64,000 nucleotides of DNA from JAPLJC01 sp052326585 (lineage in GTDB: Bacteria > Desulfobacterota > Desulfobaccia > Desulfobaccales > 0-14-0-80-60-11), in assembly GCA_052326585.1 (NCBI GenBank), contig JBKQLU010000066.1, positions 50,657 to 114,656 of the forward strand. The letters run 5' to 3'. Positions 24,673 to 33,033 of the stretch are shown here, one piece after another. How positions within the stretch are numbered: the first letter of the stretch is position 1; each line of letters begins with the position of its first letter. A model generated the notes under the pieces. That model made no database searches and was not told the origin of the DNA. It was given only the letters and a program-made list of their open reading frames with translations. The translations under genes were made by a program, and so were the position numbers.

Positions 24673-25517
24673 GGCAGTTGGCTTTGCGCCCTAAATTGCA
24701 CCACCGCACTCCATTGATCGTGGCCCTGGCCCTCTTGCTGTTTTTCTCCGTCCTTTCCCTCGGCCTGAAGCAATCACCGGTCCTGAAGGAGGTGGAAGGG
24801 TTGGTGGTTTCGGTTACTGCCCCCGGCTTGCAAGCCCTGGAATCTTTGGGCCGCCGCGGCAGGCGCCTCTGGCGGGGCTACATCGATCTGGTGGGGGCCC
24901 AACAGGAGAACGTCCAACTGCACCGGAGCCTGGAGGAATATAAGCAGAAGGAAATCAGTTTTCAGGAAGCCCAGCAGGCCCTGGTCCGCCTGGAAACGCT
25001 CTTGGACCTGAAGAGGCAGGTAGCCCTGCCGGTGATCGGGGCCCGGGTCATCGCCTACGACTCATCCCTGTGGTCCCGCTGCGCCCTCATCGATCAGGGG
25101 AAGGCCCAGGGGGTGAAGGTTGGGCTGCCGGTGCTGGCGCCGGAGGGTATCGTCGGGCGGGTCGTGGAGACCTATCCCCAGTATGCCAAGGTAATGCTCA
25201 TCGTGGACCGCAAAAGCGGCGCCGACGCCATGGTGCAGCGCACCCGGGTGCGGGGTATCCTCCAGGGCCAGGGAGGCAACCGCTGCTCCCTGGATTTCGT
25301 CCCCAAGAGCGCCGACGTCCAGGTGGGGGATCTGGTCCTGGCCGCCGGCCTGGCCGGGATTTATCCCAAGGGCCTGCTCTTCGGCAAGGTCACCGGGGCC
25401 AATAAGAAGAGCCCCGGAGTCTTCCAGGAAATCGAAGTGACCCCAGCGGTGGACCTGTCGGCCCTGGAAGAAGTCCTGGTAATCAAGGTCGCCAACCTCA
25501 GCCTGCCGGAACCATGA
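24669..25517 (+). CDS. mreC: Rod shape-determining protein MreC
   Basis: 282 residues. One N-terminal membrane segment (residues 15-33, LIVALALLLFFSVLSLGL) is followed by a coiled coil (about 65-110) and the periplasmic double beta-barrel MreC domain (GARVIAYDSSLWSRCALIDQ near 117-136; GLPVLAPEGIVGRV). It links MreB to the periplasmic wall-synthesis enzymes. The start is TTG 24669, overlapping the TGA of mreB by 4 bp, so it is translationally coupled. Confidence 0.95.
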   Translation: MRQLALRPKLHHRTPLIVALALLLFFSVLSLGLKQSPVLKEVEGLVVSVTAPGLQALESLGRRGRRLWRGYIDLVGAQQENVQLHRSLEEYKQKEISFQEAQQALVRLETLLDLKRQVALPVIGARVIAYDSSLWSRCALIDQGKAQGVKVGLPVLAPEGIVGRVVETYPQYAKVMLIVDRKSGADAMVQRTRVRGILQGQGGNRCSLDFVPKSADVQVGDLVLAAGLAGIYPKGLLFGKVTGANKKSPGVFQEIEVTPAVDLSALEEVLVIKVANLSLPEP

Positions 25518-26044
25518 TCGCCGCCCTTCTCGGATACAGCTTCCTGGCCCTCGCCATCTTCTACCTGCAGAACCTGGCGTTCTTCCCGCAGGTGCACTTG
25601 CGGCTGCTGGCCCTGCTGCTGTTTTACCTGGGTTTGCGGCCCTCTCTGCCCCTGGCCCTGGTCCTGGCGGTGGTGGTGGGACTCTTGCAGGACAGCTTTG
25701 CCACCACCCCCTTCGGGATTCACCTGGGCGCGGCCCTGTTGCTGGTGGGAGTGGCCCGCTTCTTTTACCCGCGTCTGCCGCAGCAGCGCTTCGGCCTGCA
25801 GACGGCGGTCTGCCTGCTGGCTCTGATCCTGCAAGAGGTCTTCTTACAAGTGAGCCTTATCACCTTGGGCTACCAGGGCGGACTCGATTGGGGACAGCTC
25901 TCTCATCAAGGCGCGGCAATTCTGTTTACCGCGGTTCTGGGGCCCTTGATGTATTTTTTGGTAAATGGCCTGGAACGATTTCTGGGCCGTTACGGCTGGC
26001 GCCCCGAGAGGCAGCCGCCCGGGTTTTACCGGCCTCTGACATAA
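25514..26044 (+). CDS. mreD: Rod shape-determining protein MreD
   Basis: 176 residues, strongly hydrophobic with about five membrane segments, typical of MreD. The ATG overlaps the mreC stop as ATGA. Sequence similarity in this family is low, so the call rests on position between mreC and mrdA, size and topology. The conserved LVVGLLQDSFATTPFGIH-type stretch is present. Confidence 0.92.
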   Translation: MIAALLGYSFLALAIFYLQNLAFFPQVHLRLLALLLFYLGLRPSLPLALVLAVVVGLLQDSFATTPFGIHLGAALLLVGVARFFYPRLPQQRFGLQTAVCLLALILQEVFLQVSLITLGYQGGLDWGQLSHQGAAILFTAVLGPLMYFLVNGLERFLGRYGWRPERQPPGFYRPLT

Positions 26045-26141
26045 TGGCGGGGGGCTGTCTCCCGGGCCGATTCCAGGCGCACGGATACCGTGGCCTGCCC
26101 CGCCCCATACCAGGACAAGACCATAACAAGACGAGACCGTC

Positions 26142-28058
26142 ATGGCCCACCCCAAGCCGAATCTGGAAGCGAACCATTTAGGGAACTTTAAGTTCCTGGG
26201 AGCTTCCGCCGGCGGCGCCATGCCCCTGGATGAACAGGAACGGGGGCGCCGCAATTTTTCCGTGGTGGCCCTCATTGTCGTTAGCCTCTTTGGCCTCCTG
26301 TTCCTGCGCCTCTGGTATCTGCAATTGGTGCAGGGTGATTACCTGCGCCAGCGCTCGGAACAAAACCGCATCCGCCTCATCGACCTGCCCCCCTGGCGGG
26401 GCAAGATCATGGACCGCGGCGGCCAGGTTCTGGTGGGCAACCGGACCAGCTACGAACTGATGGCGGTCGTGGAAGACGTGGGAGACATTGGACTCCTGAG
26501 CCGCCGGCTGGCGATCTTGCTGCATATGGATCAGAAGCAGGTCGCCGCCCAATTGGAAAACGCCAGGGCCAACGGCCTTTACCAGGTGCGCCTCCGGGGA
26601 GACCTGAGCTGGGAGGAACTGGCCCAGGTGGCCGCTTATGAACCGGAATTGCCCGGAGTCCTGGTGCAGCTCCAGCCCAAGCGGGAGTACCGCCAAAATG
26701 GCCAGGCGGCCCATATCCTGGGTTATCTGGGGGAGATTAGCGAAGCCCAGCTCAAGAGCGGCAAGTTTGCCAATTACAAGGGCGGGGACTATGCGGGCCG
26801 TTGCGGCATCGAACTGGCCTGGGATAACTATCTCATGGGCGCCCGGGGCCACCGCCGCATCGAAGTGGACGCCTATGGCCGGGAATTCGGCCAAATGGAC
26901 TCGATTTCCCCAACCCCCGGGGCCAACGTCTACCTGACCTTGGATAGCCGCCTGCAGCAGGAGGCCGAGGATTGCCTGGAAGGCAAGGAGGGAGCCATCG
27001 TCGCCCTGGATCCCCGTTCCGGCAAGATTCTGGCCATGGCCTCTGCCCCCAGCTTTTCCCAGGAGGCCTTTGAGCATGGGCTGCCGCCCCAGGAATGGCA
27101 ACGTCTCAGCCAGGATAAGAGCCATCCCCTGGAAAACCGCGCGCTCCAGGGACAGTATCCCCCAGGTTCCACTTTCAAAATTATCATGGCGGTGGCCGGC
27201 CTGGAAGAGAAGGTCATCACTCCCGAAACCACCTTTAATTGCACCGGGTCCCTGGTCTTAGGCGACCACGAGTTCAAATGCTGGAAAAAGGGCGGCCACG
27301 GCGAGGTCAATCTCCATCGCGCCCTGGTGGAATCTTGCGACGTCTATTTTTATCAACTGGGGGAGAGGCTGGGGATTGACCGCATTGCCAAGTGGAGCCG
27401 CCGCTTCGGCCTGGGACAACCCAGCGGCCTCAATCTCGATAAGGAGATGCCCGGGCTGGTGGCCTCCAGCGCCTGGAAAAAGGCCCGCTTTAACCAGGCC
27501 TGGCACGAAGGGGAGACCCTGTCGGTTGCCATTGGCCAGGGCTATAACCTGGTCACCCCGCTGCAGATGGCCCAGGTGGCCGCGGCCATAGCCAGCGGCG
27601 GCCTGATCTATGAGCCGCAGTTAGTGGAAAAAGTGGAGAGTCCAACCGGAGAGGTTCTCTTTCAGTCCCAGCCGCAGGTCAAGTATAACCTGGGGGCCAG
27701 TCCGGCCACCATCGCCGCGGTGCAGAAAGGCCTGGAGGGGGTGGTGGCGGAAGAGGAAGGGACCGGCAAGGTGGTCCGCCTGGCCGATATCCAGGTGGCC
27801 GGCAAGACCGGCACCGCCCAGGTGGTGACCACGGAGAAGCTGGAAGAGGAGAGAAAAGGCGGCAGCGCCGAGAAGATCCACAAGTATCAAAACCATGCCT
27901 GGTTCGTGGGTTACGCCCCGGCGGACAACCCCCGGGTGGCCGTGGCGGTGCTCTTGGAACACGGCGGCCATGGCGGCGGCGATGCCGGACCTCTGGCCCG
28001 GCGGGTCATCGCCGCGGCCTGCCGGGAGCCTGAGCCCCGGGTGGCGAAGGCAGATTAA
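26142..28058 (+). CDS. mrdA: Penicillin-binding protein 2 (elongasome transpeptidase)
   Basis: 638 residues from ATG 26142, or 612 from ATG 26220, which begins MPLDEQERGRR directly before the membrane segment and looks more like other PBP2 proteins; neither has a strong ribosome site. A single membrane anchor (VVALIVVSLFGLLFLRLW) precedes a dimerisation domain and the transpeptidase. Active-site motifs: SxxK at Ser343-Lys346 (PPGSTFK), SCD near residue 396 in place of SxN as is usual for PBP2, and KTG in VAGKTGTAQV near 554. It cross-links lateral wall peptidoglycan. The usual partner rodA is not downstream. Confidence 0.96.
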   Translation: MAHPKPNLEANHLGNFKFLGASAGGAMPLDEQERGRRNFSVVALIVVSLFGLLFLRLWYLQLVQGDYLRQRSEQNRIRLIDLPPWRGKIMDRGGQVLVGNRTSYELMAVVEDVGDIGLLSRRLAILLHMDQKQVAAQLENARANGLYQVRLRGDLSWEELAQVAAYEPELPGVLVQLQPKREYRQNGQAAHILGYLGEISEAQLKSGKFANYKGGDYAGRCGIELAWDNYLMGARGHRRIEVDAYGREFGQMDSISPTPGANVYLTLDSRLQQEAEDCLEGKEGAIVALDPRSGKILAMASAPSFSQEAFEHGLPPQEWQRLSQDKSHPLENRALQGQYPPGSTFKIIMAVAGLEEKVITPETTFNCTGSLVLGDHEFKCWKKGGHGEVNLHRALVESCDVYFYQLGERLGIDRIAKWSRRFGLGQPSGLNLDKEMPGLVASSAWKKARFNQAWHEGETLSVAIGQGYNLVTPLQMAQVAAAIASGGLIYEPQLVEKVESPTGEVLFQSQPQVKYNLGASPATIAAVQKGLEGVVAEEEGTGKVVRLADIQVAGKTGTAQVVTTEKLEEERKGGSAEKIHKYQNHAWFVGYAPADNPRVAVAVLLEHGGHGGGDAGPLARRVIAAACREPEPRVAKAD

Positions 28059-28117
28059 CCAGATTCATCAATCCGGAGAAAAAACCTAGGGTTCTTCCAG
28101 TTCTAGCTTCAATCTGA

Positions 28118-28780
28118 TCAGACCCCATTCCCGCCGTCCCAGCCATATTTGCCGATAAGGCGCACGAAGCGGCAGCCCCCGTAATATTCGTACTTCAACC
28201 CCTCCGTGGTCTGGCGCACGCGGGTCAGGGTTTGGCTGAACCTGTCCCCCACCGGAATCACCAACCGTCCCCCCAGGGCCAGTTGCTCCACCAGGGGGCT
28301 GGGGACCCGCGGGGCCGCGGCGGTGACGATGATGCCGTCGAAGGGGGCCTCCTCCGGCCAGCCCAGGGTGCCATCCCCTACCCGGATGCGAATGTTCCGG
28401 TAACCCAGGGAGTCCAAGATCGATCGGGCGTGACCCGCCAGGCCGCCGATGCGGTCGATGCTGAAGACTGCCGCGGCCAACTCCGCCAGTATGGCCGCCT
28501 GGTAGCCGGAGCCGGTGCCCACCTCCAGGACCCGATCCGTCTCCTGAAGCTCCAGGATCTCGGTCATGAGGGCGACAATATACGGCTGAGAGATGGTCTG
28601 GTCTTCCCCGATGGGCAGGGGGTAGTCAGCATAGGCCTGGCTCCAGAGGTGCTCAGGGATAAAGCGGTGCCGGGGCACCCGGCGCAACGCAGCCAGCACC
28701 CGGGGCCCGGCCACCCCCCGGGCCCGGATTTGCTCTGCCACCATCCGGTCCCGGGCCGCGGCAAATTGATCCTCGGCCAT
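28118..28780 (-). CDS. pcm: Protein-L-isoaspartate O-methyltransferase
   Basis: 220 residues. Pcm methylates isoaspartyl residues in aged proteins to start their repair. The SAM-binding motif VLEVGTGSGYQAAILAEL and the family stretches PRHRFIPEHLWSQAYADYPLPIG (marker near residues 36-58) and FDGIIVTAAAPRVPSPLVEQL-type motif are clear. The start ATG has GAGAGGA upstream. Convergent with mrdA; the next gene upstream is divergent. Confidence 0.97.
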   Translation of the reverse strand: MAEDQFAAARDRMVAEQIRARGVAGPRVLAALRRVPRHRFIPEHLWSQAYADYPLPIGEDQTISQPYIVALMTEILELQETDRVLEVGTGSGYQAAILAELAAAVFSIDRIGGLAGHARSILDSLGYRNIRIRVGDGTLGWPEEAPFDGIIVTAAAPRVPSPLVEQLALGGRLVIPVGDRFSQTLTRVRQTTEGLKYEYYGGCRFVRLIGKYGWDGGNGV

Positions 28781-28979
28781 AAATATTCCTCTCAGGAAGA
28801 GCTTCCCGCAGCAAGGCGTAGCGGCCGGGTCCCTGAGATCCGGCCAGATCTTAAAGTAATAGGAGAAAGTTGGTTTTGGAAGGGGAAGCGCGAAAATTTT
28901 ATTCCCGGGCGAAGAATTTTCGGCAACCGGGCAGACGCCGGTGGCCGCCGGGACGATGGATCGGAGGCTGATCCTTTGA

Positions 28980-28985
28980 TATAAT
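28980..28985 (+). promoter_or_regulatory. -10 TATAAT box next to a start codon
   Basis: A perfect TATAAT ends 6 nt before the ATG of the Cys-rich mini-protein. Transcription would then start at or near the A of the start codon, giving a leaderless mRNA. The -35 region (about 28957-28962) does not match consensus. Confidence 0.35.
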
Positions 28986-28991
28986 TCTTTT

Positions 28992-29198
28992 ATGGTAGCG
29001 ATGGAGCACTGCCGTTTTCACCCGGACCGGGAGGCCTGGGTCCGGTGCCAGAAACATGAATTGGGATACTGCCGGGAGTGCTTGGACGCCTGCCGGGCCT
29101 GCACCGACCCCTGCCTCTACTGCAAGTTCCGCCCGGGCTGCGTCATCTGGGAGCTCTGCCGCAAAGAGGCTAAGAAACGCTGCCGGGAAGAGGGGTGA
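28992..29198 (+). CDS. Cys-rich B-box-like zinc-binding mini-protein
   Basis: 68 residues with 11 cysteines and three histidines. The first half (Cys7, His10, Cys19, His22, Cys27, Cys30) has the spacing of a B-box-type zinc finger. Cys34, Cys37, Cys41, Cys44, Cys50, Cys56 and Cys64 follow and could hold another metal site. The tail is Lys/Arg/Glu-rich. No Shine-Dalgarno sequence is seen before ATG 28992 or the in-frame ATG 29001; the TATAAT 6 nt upstream suggests a leaderless message. Function unknown. Confidence 0.65.
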   Translation: MVAMEHCRFHPDREAWVRCQKHELGYCRECLDACRACTDPCLYCKFRPGCVIWELCRKEAKKRCREEG

Positions 29199-29220
29199 TG
29201 CCCGGCCGGACTGCGTCTTT

Positions 29221-30516
29221 TCACAGCTTCTTCTCCCAGCGGAGCAGATCGGTCACCTGGGCCAGGGTGCTGCCTGCCTTGATCTCCTCCCGGAGGCGAT
29301 TCTCCTTTTCCAGGACATCCATGGACCGGTTGGCGTATTCCACCGCCAGGCTCCGAGGCAGGACCACCACCCCATCGTCATCCCCCACGACCCAGTCGCC
29401 GCTCTCCACCTTGACGCCCCCTACCCGGATGGGCACCCCGATCTCTCCGAAGCCCTTGGGCTCCCCGGCGTTGGGCATCACCAGGCGGGAGAAGGCCGGA
29501 AAACCCAGCTTGATGATGTCGCCCGAGTCTCTGATGGCGCCATCGATCACCACCCCGCTAAGTCCTCGCTGCAGGGCCGAAGTGGTAGCCAGTTCCCCCC
29601 AGATGGCAGGCCCCACCCCGCCGGCATCGATGACCACTACGTCTCCCGGCTGGGCCCGGTCGATGGCCTCCACCGGCTTGGCCCAATCCCCGGGATAGGT
29701 GCGCACCGTCAGGACCGGGCCCACCAGGCGGACCCCGGGAAAGAGGGGCCGCAGCCCCTCCAGAACCCCGCTCCGGTGCAGGGCGTCAGAGAGATTGGAG
29801 GCGGAGATCAACTCCAGCACTCCCCGGATCTCCTCCTCCCCCACCCGCTTGAACAGGGTGGTGGGAATCACCACACCCTCATCCAGGGCCCGGCGGATAT
29901 CCCGGGTGGCCGCGGCCGGGTCCATGGCCTTGGTGATGGCGCCCCCCACGATGACGTAGCCGGCCCCGTGGGCCACCGCCTGGGCCGCGGTCTCGGAGTT
30001 GATGCCCCCGGCCACTCCCACCGGCACCCGCACCGCCCCGCTGATGGCGGCCAACAGCGCAAAGGGGTCTTGTCCCCCGCCCCGCATCTGTTCGTCAATG
30101 GCCAGGTGCACTGAGATGTAGTCCGCCCCCAGTTCCGCCACCTGGCGGGCCCGGGCCAGCGGATCGGCTACCGCGATGAGGTCCACCGCGATCTTGGCCC
30201 CGTAATTCTTGCCGGCCTGGATACACTCGGCAATGGTGGCATCGGTGGCGGTCCCCAACACGTCGATGATCTGGGCCCCGGCCTTGGCCGCGGTCTCCAC
30301 CTCCACCCGCCCGGCATCCATGATCTTCATGTCCGCCACGATGACTTTGCCGGGGAAGAGGCGCCGCAGCTCCCGCACGGCATCGAGGCCTTCGCTCTTG
30401 ATCAAGGGGGTGCCGGCCTCCACCCAATCTACCCCGGCGGGCACGGCCACCTCCGCCACCTGCACCGCACGGTGCAGGTCCACAAAATCGAGAGCCAGTT
30501 GCAATATGGGAGCCAT
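29221..30516 (-). CDS. Hexulose-6-phosphate synthase fused to an RraA-like domain
   Basis: 431 residues in two parts. Residues 1-210 are an OMP-decarboxylase-like barrel of the 3-hexulose-6-phosphate synthase type (LALDFVDLHRAV, VEAGTPLIKSEG, VIVADMKIMDAG, GVAGGINSETA), which condenses formaldehyde with ribulose 5-phosphate, or runs in reverse to make ribulose 5-phosphate. Residues about 225-400 are an RraA/4-hydroxy-4-methyl-2-oxoglutarate-aldolase-like domain (VVIDAGGVGPAIWGELAT, GVVIDGAIRDS). Such fusions are known in archaea and some bacteria; the role of the second domain is not settled. The isomerase gene lies just upstream on the same strand, 117 bp away, so the two likely form an operon. 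Confidence 0.88.
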   Translation of the reverse strand: MAPILQLALDFVDLHRAVQVAEVAVPAGVDWVEAGTPLIKSEGLDAVRELRRLFPGKVIVADMKIMDAGRVEVETAAKAGAQIIDVLGTATDATIAECIQAGKNYGAKIAVDLIAVADPLARARQVAELGADYISVHLAIDEQMRGGGQDPFALLAAISGAVRVPVGVAGGINSETAAQAVAHGAGYVIVGGAITKAMDPAAATRDIRRALDEGVVIPTTLFKRVGEEEIRGVLELISASNLSDALHRSGVLEGLRPLFPGVRLVGPVLTVRTYPGDWAKPVEAIDRAQPGDVVVIDAGGVGPAIWGELATTSALQRGLSGVVIDGAIRDSGDIIKLGFPAFSRLVMPNAGEPKGFGEIGVPIRVGGVKVESGDWVVGDDDGVVVLPRSLAVEYANRSMDVLEKENRLREEIKAGSTLAQVTDLLRWEKKL

Positions 30517-30633
30517 AGGTAAGTTCCTCAGGGGATAGGGATTAGATAAGTTTATTTTAATTTGGACGATTTATTCAGGGAAGTATAGAAGTCGGCGGCA
30601 TGCCGCGTCTGGCGCCTCAGCCCGAAAACTTCT

Positions 30634-31260
30634 CTACTCCAAATCGGCGTGGCGGTCCAGGATTTCTCTGTAGTCGTGGCCGGAGCGCCTCCGGTAAAGG
30701 AGGAGGACCACCGCCTCCAGGAACATAAAGGCGGCCTGTTCGAAGAGGCTGCCAGGGCATTGCACCGAGGCGGTCTCCTGGGTCCGGGCCAGCTTGGTGG
30801 TGCCGGGGATGCTGATGACCACCTGGGCTTCCCGGCCGATGGTGGAGTCGCTATGCGCGGTGAGACCCAGGGTGCGGGCCCCGACGGTATTGGCCCGGCG
30901 CTCCATCTCCCGGGGCTGGGCCGTCTCCCCGGAACCGGACATCACCACCAGCAAGTCACCTGGGCGGATGCGGGGGGTGGTGGTCTCGCCTACGAAATAG
31001 ACGGCATACCCCAGGTGCATCAGCCGCATCAAGAAGCCCCGGAGAATAAAGCCGGAGCGGCCGCTGGCGCACCCGAAGATGCGGGGCGCGGCTTGAATCT
31101 CCCGGATCAGGGTCTCGGGCATCTCCGGAGTAATCTGGGCCAGCACGCCGCCCAACTCCTGGTGCATCTGCTCCAGGGCCACGGAAAATTTCAGGGTCTC
31201 TTGAGATTTGGACAAAAAAGCCTCCCGCGGCTGTCCCGGAAGGCAATCTATCTTGTCCAT
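30634..31260 (-). CDS. 6-phospho-3-hexuloisomerase-like SIS-domain protein
   Basis: 208 residues of the SIS sugar-isomerase fold. The SIS core is visible (RIFGCASGRSGFILRGF near residues 61-77; VVMSGSGETAQP near 104-115; RTLGLTAHSDS). The role follows from its neighbour: it would interconvert hexulose 6-phosphate and fructose 6-phosphate in the ribulose monophosphate pathway. AAAGGAGG lies just before the ATG. First gene of the pair. Without methylotrophy genes nearby, formaldehyde disposal or pentose supply is more likely than growth on C1 compounds; this is inference. Confidence 0.87.
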   Translation of the reverse strand: MDKIDCLPGQPREAFLSKSQETLKFSVALEQMHQELGGVLAQITPEMPETLIREIQAAPRIFGCASGRSGFILRGFLMRLMHLGYAVYFVGETTTPRIRPGDLLVVMSGSGETAQPREMERRANTVGARTLGLTAHSDSTIGREAQVVISIPGTTKLARTQETASVQCPGSLFEQAAFMFLEAVVLLLYRRRSGHDYREILDRHADLE

Positions 31261-31449
31261 ACATTCCCTCCTTTAAGTCCCGGTCCACTGCTTGCGGATC
31301 CAGGCCGCGAGGAATCTAGAGCAAAATTATCACAGACTGGCAAAAATTACCAGGAATCTCCCCGGGTTCCTCAGATTTGCCTGATTTTTCCAAGATGCGG
31401 GCGGGAAACATGGGCCGGGGGGTCTCTGATATGTGCTCAACCGGCTCCT

Positions 31450-32712
31450 TCAGTCTTCAAATTTCTCATCGAAGACCTTCATGGCGCAGAAGCGACCGCA
31501 CATGGTGCACTGGTCTTCCCGGGCCTGGCTCAGTTCCCGGTAGCGCCTGGCCTTGGGGGGATTGACCGAGAGTTGAATCTGCGTGTCCCAATCCAGGGCC
31601 CGGCGGGCCTTGGACATGGCCAGGTCCCAGGCGGCGGCGCCGGGCCGGCCCAGGGCGATATCCGCGGCGTGGGCCGCGATGCGGGAGGCCACCACCCCGT
31701 CGATGACGTCCTCCACCTCCGGCAGTTTCAAGTGTTCCGCCGGAGTGACGTAACACAGAAAGGACGCGCCCAGGGTGGCGGCCAGGGCCCCGCCGATGGC
31801 CCCGGAGATGTGGTCATAGCCCGAGGCCACGTCGGTGACCAGGGGCCCCAGGACGTAAAAGGGGGCCTGACTGCAATATTTCTGCTGCAGGCGGACGTTT
31901 TTGCGGATGGCGTTCAAGGGTAGATGCCCCGGGCCTTCCACCATCACCTGGACCCCCTTGGCCCAGGCCCGATGAGTGAGTTCACCCAGAACCTTCAGTT
32001 CGTGGAGTTGGGCCCGATCGGTGGCGTCGGCCAGGCATCCGGGCCGCAGCCCGTCCCCCAGGGAGAGGGTGAGATCGTGCCTCTGGGCAATCTCCAGCAG
32101 TTCGTCATAGCGCTCATATAAAGGGTTTTCCCGGCCGGAACGCCGCATCCAGGCAGTGAGGAAGGCCCCACCCCGGGAAACCACCCCGGTGACCCGCCGG
32201 GCTAAAAGCGGCAGGGCGCCCCGGGTGACGCCACAGTGTACCGTGACGAAGTCCACTCCCTGGCGGCCGTGGTGGCGCACCATCTCCAGGAGGTCATCAC
32301 CCCGGACTTCTTCCAGGCTCTTGGCCTGGCTCATGATCTGATAGATGGGCACGGTGCCGAAGGGCGCCGGGCATTGGGCCAAGAGGGCGGTGCGGATATC
32401 GTCCAGGCTGCCGCCGGTGGACAGGTCCATGACCGCGTCCGCCCCGAACTCCAGGGCCGCGGCCAGCTTGGCCTGCTCCTTTTCCAGGTCGCAGTCGTGG
32501 GGGGAAGTGCCGATATTGGCGTTGATCTTGACTCGCACCCCCTGGCCGATGGCCAGCGGCTCCAGCCCCAAATGCCCGGGATTGGCAGGCACCACCAGGG
32601 TGCCCTGAGCCAGACCCTGGCGAATCACCTCCGGAGCCAATCCTTCCCGCCCGGCCGCCTGCTCCATGGCCGGAGTGATCTTCCCTGCTAAGGCCGCCTC
32701 ACGCTGAGTCAT
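31450..32712 (-). CDS. thiC: Phosphomethylpyrimidine synthase ThiC
   Basis: 420 residues, the short ThiC form of anaerobes. This radical-SAM enzyme turns aminoimidazole ribotide into the pyrimidine of thiamine. The 4Fe-4S Cys motif sits at the C-terminus (CTMCGRFCAMK), and the conserved KINANIGTS and DLSTGG stretches are present. ATG 32712 lacks a strong ribosome site. No TPP riboswitch core was recognised upstream. Confidence 0.97.
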   Translation of the reverse strand: MTQREAALAGKITPAMEQAAGREGLAPEVIRQGLAQGTLVVPANPGHLGLEPLAIGQGVRVKINANIGTSPHDCDLEKEQAKLAAALEFGADAVMDLSTGGSLDDIRTALLAQCPAPFGTVPIYQIMSQAKSLEEVRGDDLLEMVRHHGRQGVDFVTVHCGVTRGALPLLARRVTGVVSRGGAFLTAWMRRSGRENPLYERYDELLEIAQRHDLTLSLGDGLRPGCLADATDRAQLHELKVLGELTHRAWAKGVQVMVEGPGHLPLNAIRKNVRLQQKYCSQAPFYVLGPLVTDVASGYDHISGAIGGALAATLGASFLCYVTPAEHLKLPEVEDVIDGVVASRIAAHAADIALGRPGAAAWDLAMSKARRALDWDTQIQLSVNPPKARRYRELSQAREDQCTMCGRFCAMKVFDEKFED

Positions 32713-32823
32713 AAGAAAATATTATCTTAATGCGGGGAAAAAAGGAAGGGATAGAGGAAGCGGCCGCGGGGGCAAGCATTTAGTATCGTGCTGCAGAAAT
32801 ATCTCCAAAATATGTGGGGTTTA

Positions 32824-32891
32824 TGTAGCCGCAGGCTTTAGCCTGCGCTCTCGTTTTCCAATTATTTCGCAAGCTAAAGCTTGCGGCTACA
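32824..32891. repeat. Three-way-junction palindrome
   Basis: An outer 9-bp stem TGTAGCCGC (32824-32832) with GCGGCTACA (32883-32891) encloses two inner hairpins: GCAGGC/GCCTGC (32831-32836 with 32841-32846) and CGCAAGCT/AGCTTGCG (32868-32875 with 32878-32885). The outer and inner pairings share a few bases, so they are partly exclusive. Confidence 0.7.
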
Positions 32892-32958
32892 TTTCAAACG
32901 CCTACCTGCAGAAAAATGGAACGGGCTGGAGGGAAGGGCATGGAAAACAAGAAATTAA

Positions 32959-33026
32959 GGCGGCGGGCGCAGCCCGCCCTATGAGTGGGATGGAGATAGG
33001 ATATTATAGGGCGGCCTGTGGCCGCC
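32959..33026. repeat. Nested-palindrome intergenic repeat, copy 2
   Basis: Same layout as the copy at 3559-3626. Stem 1 GGCGGGC (32962-32968) pairs with GCCCGCC (32972-32978). Stem 2 GGCGGCC (33010-33016) pairs with GGCCGCC (33020-33026). The arms are nearly identical to copy 1, and the spacer between them is diverged but equal in length and purine-rich. It abuts the stop of the HAD-like gene at 33034. Confidence 0.8.
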
Positions 33027-33033
33027 AACTACC

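Larger units (their letters stand above)
32713..33033. other. Intergenic region with two palindromic repeats
   Basis: 321 bp between thiC and the HAD-like gene, both on the minus strand. It holds the repeats at 32824-32891 and 32959-33026 and no ORF of coding character. Confidence 0.7.

Noticed and set aside
32713..32960. TPP riboswitch before thiC
   Set aside because: The conserved CTGAGA and ACCTGATCTGG-type core segments were not found on the minus strand upstream of thiC.
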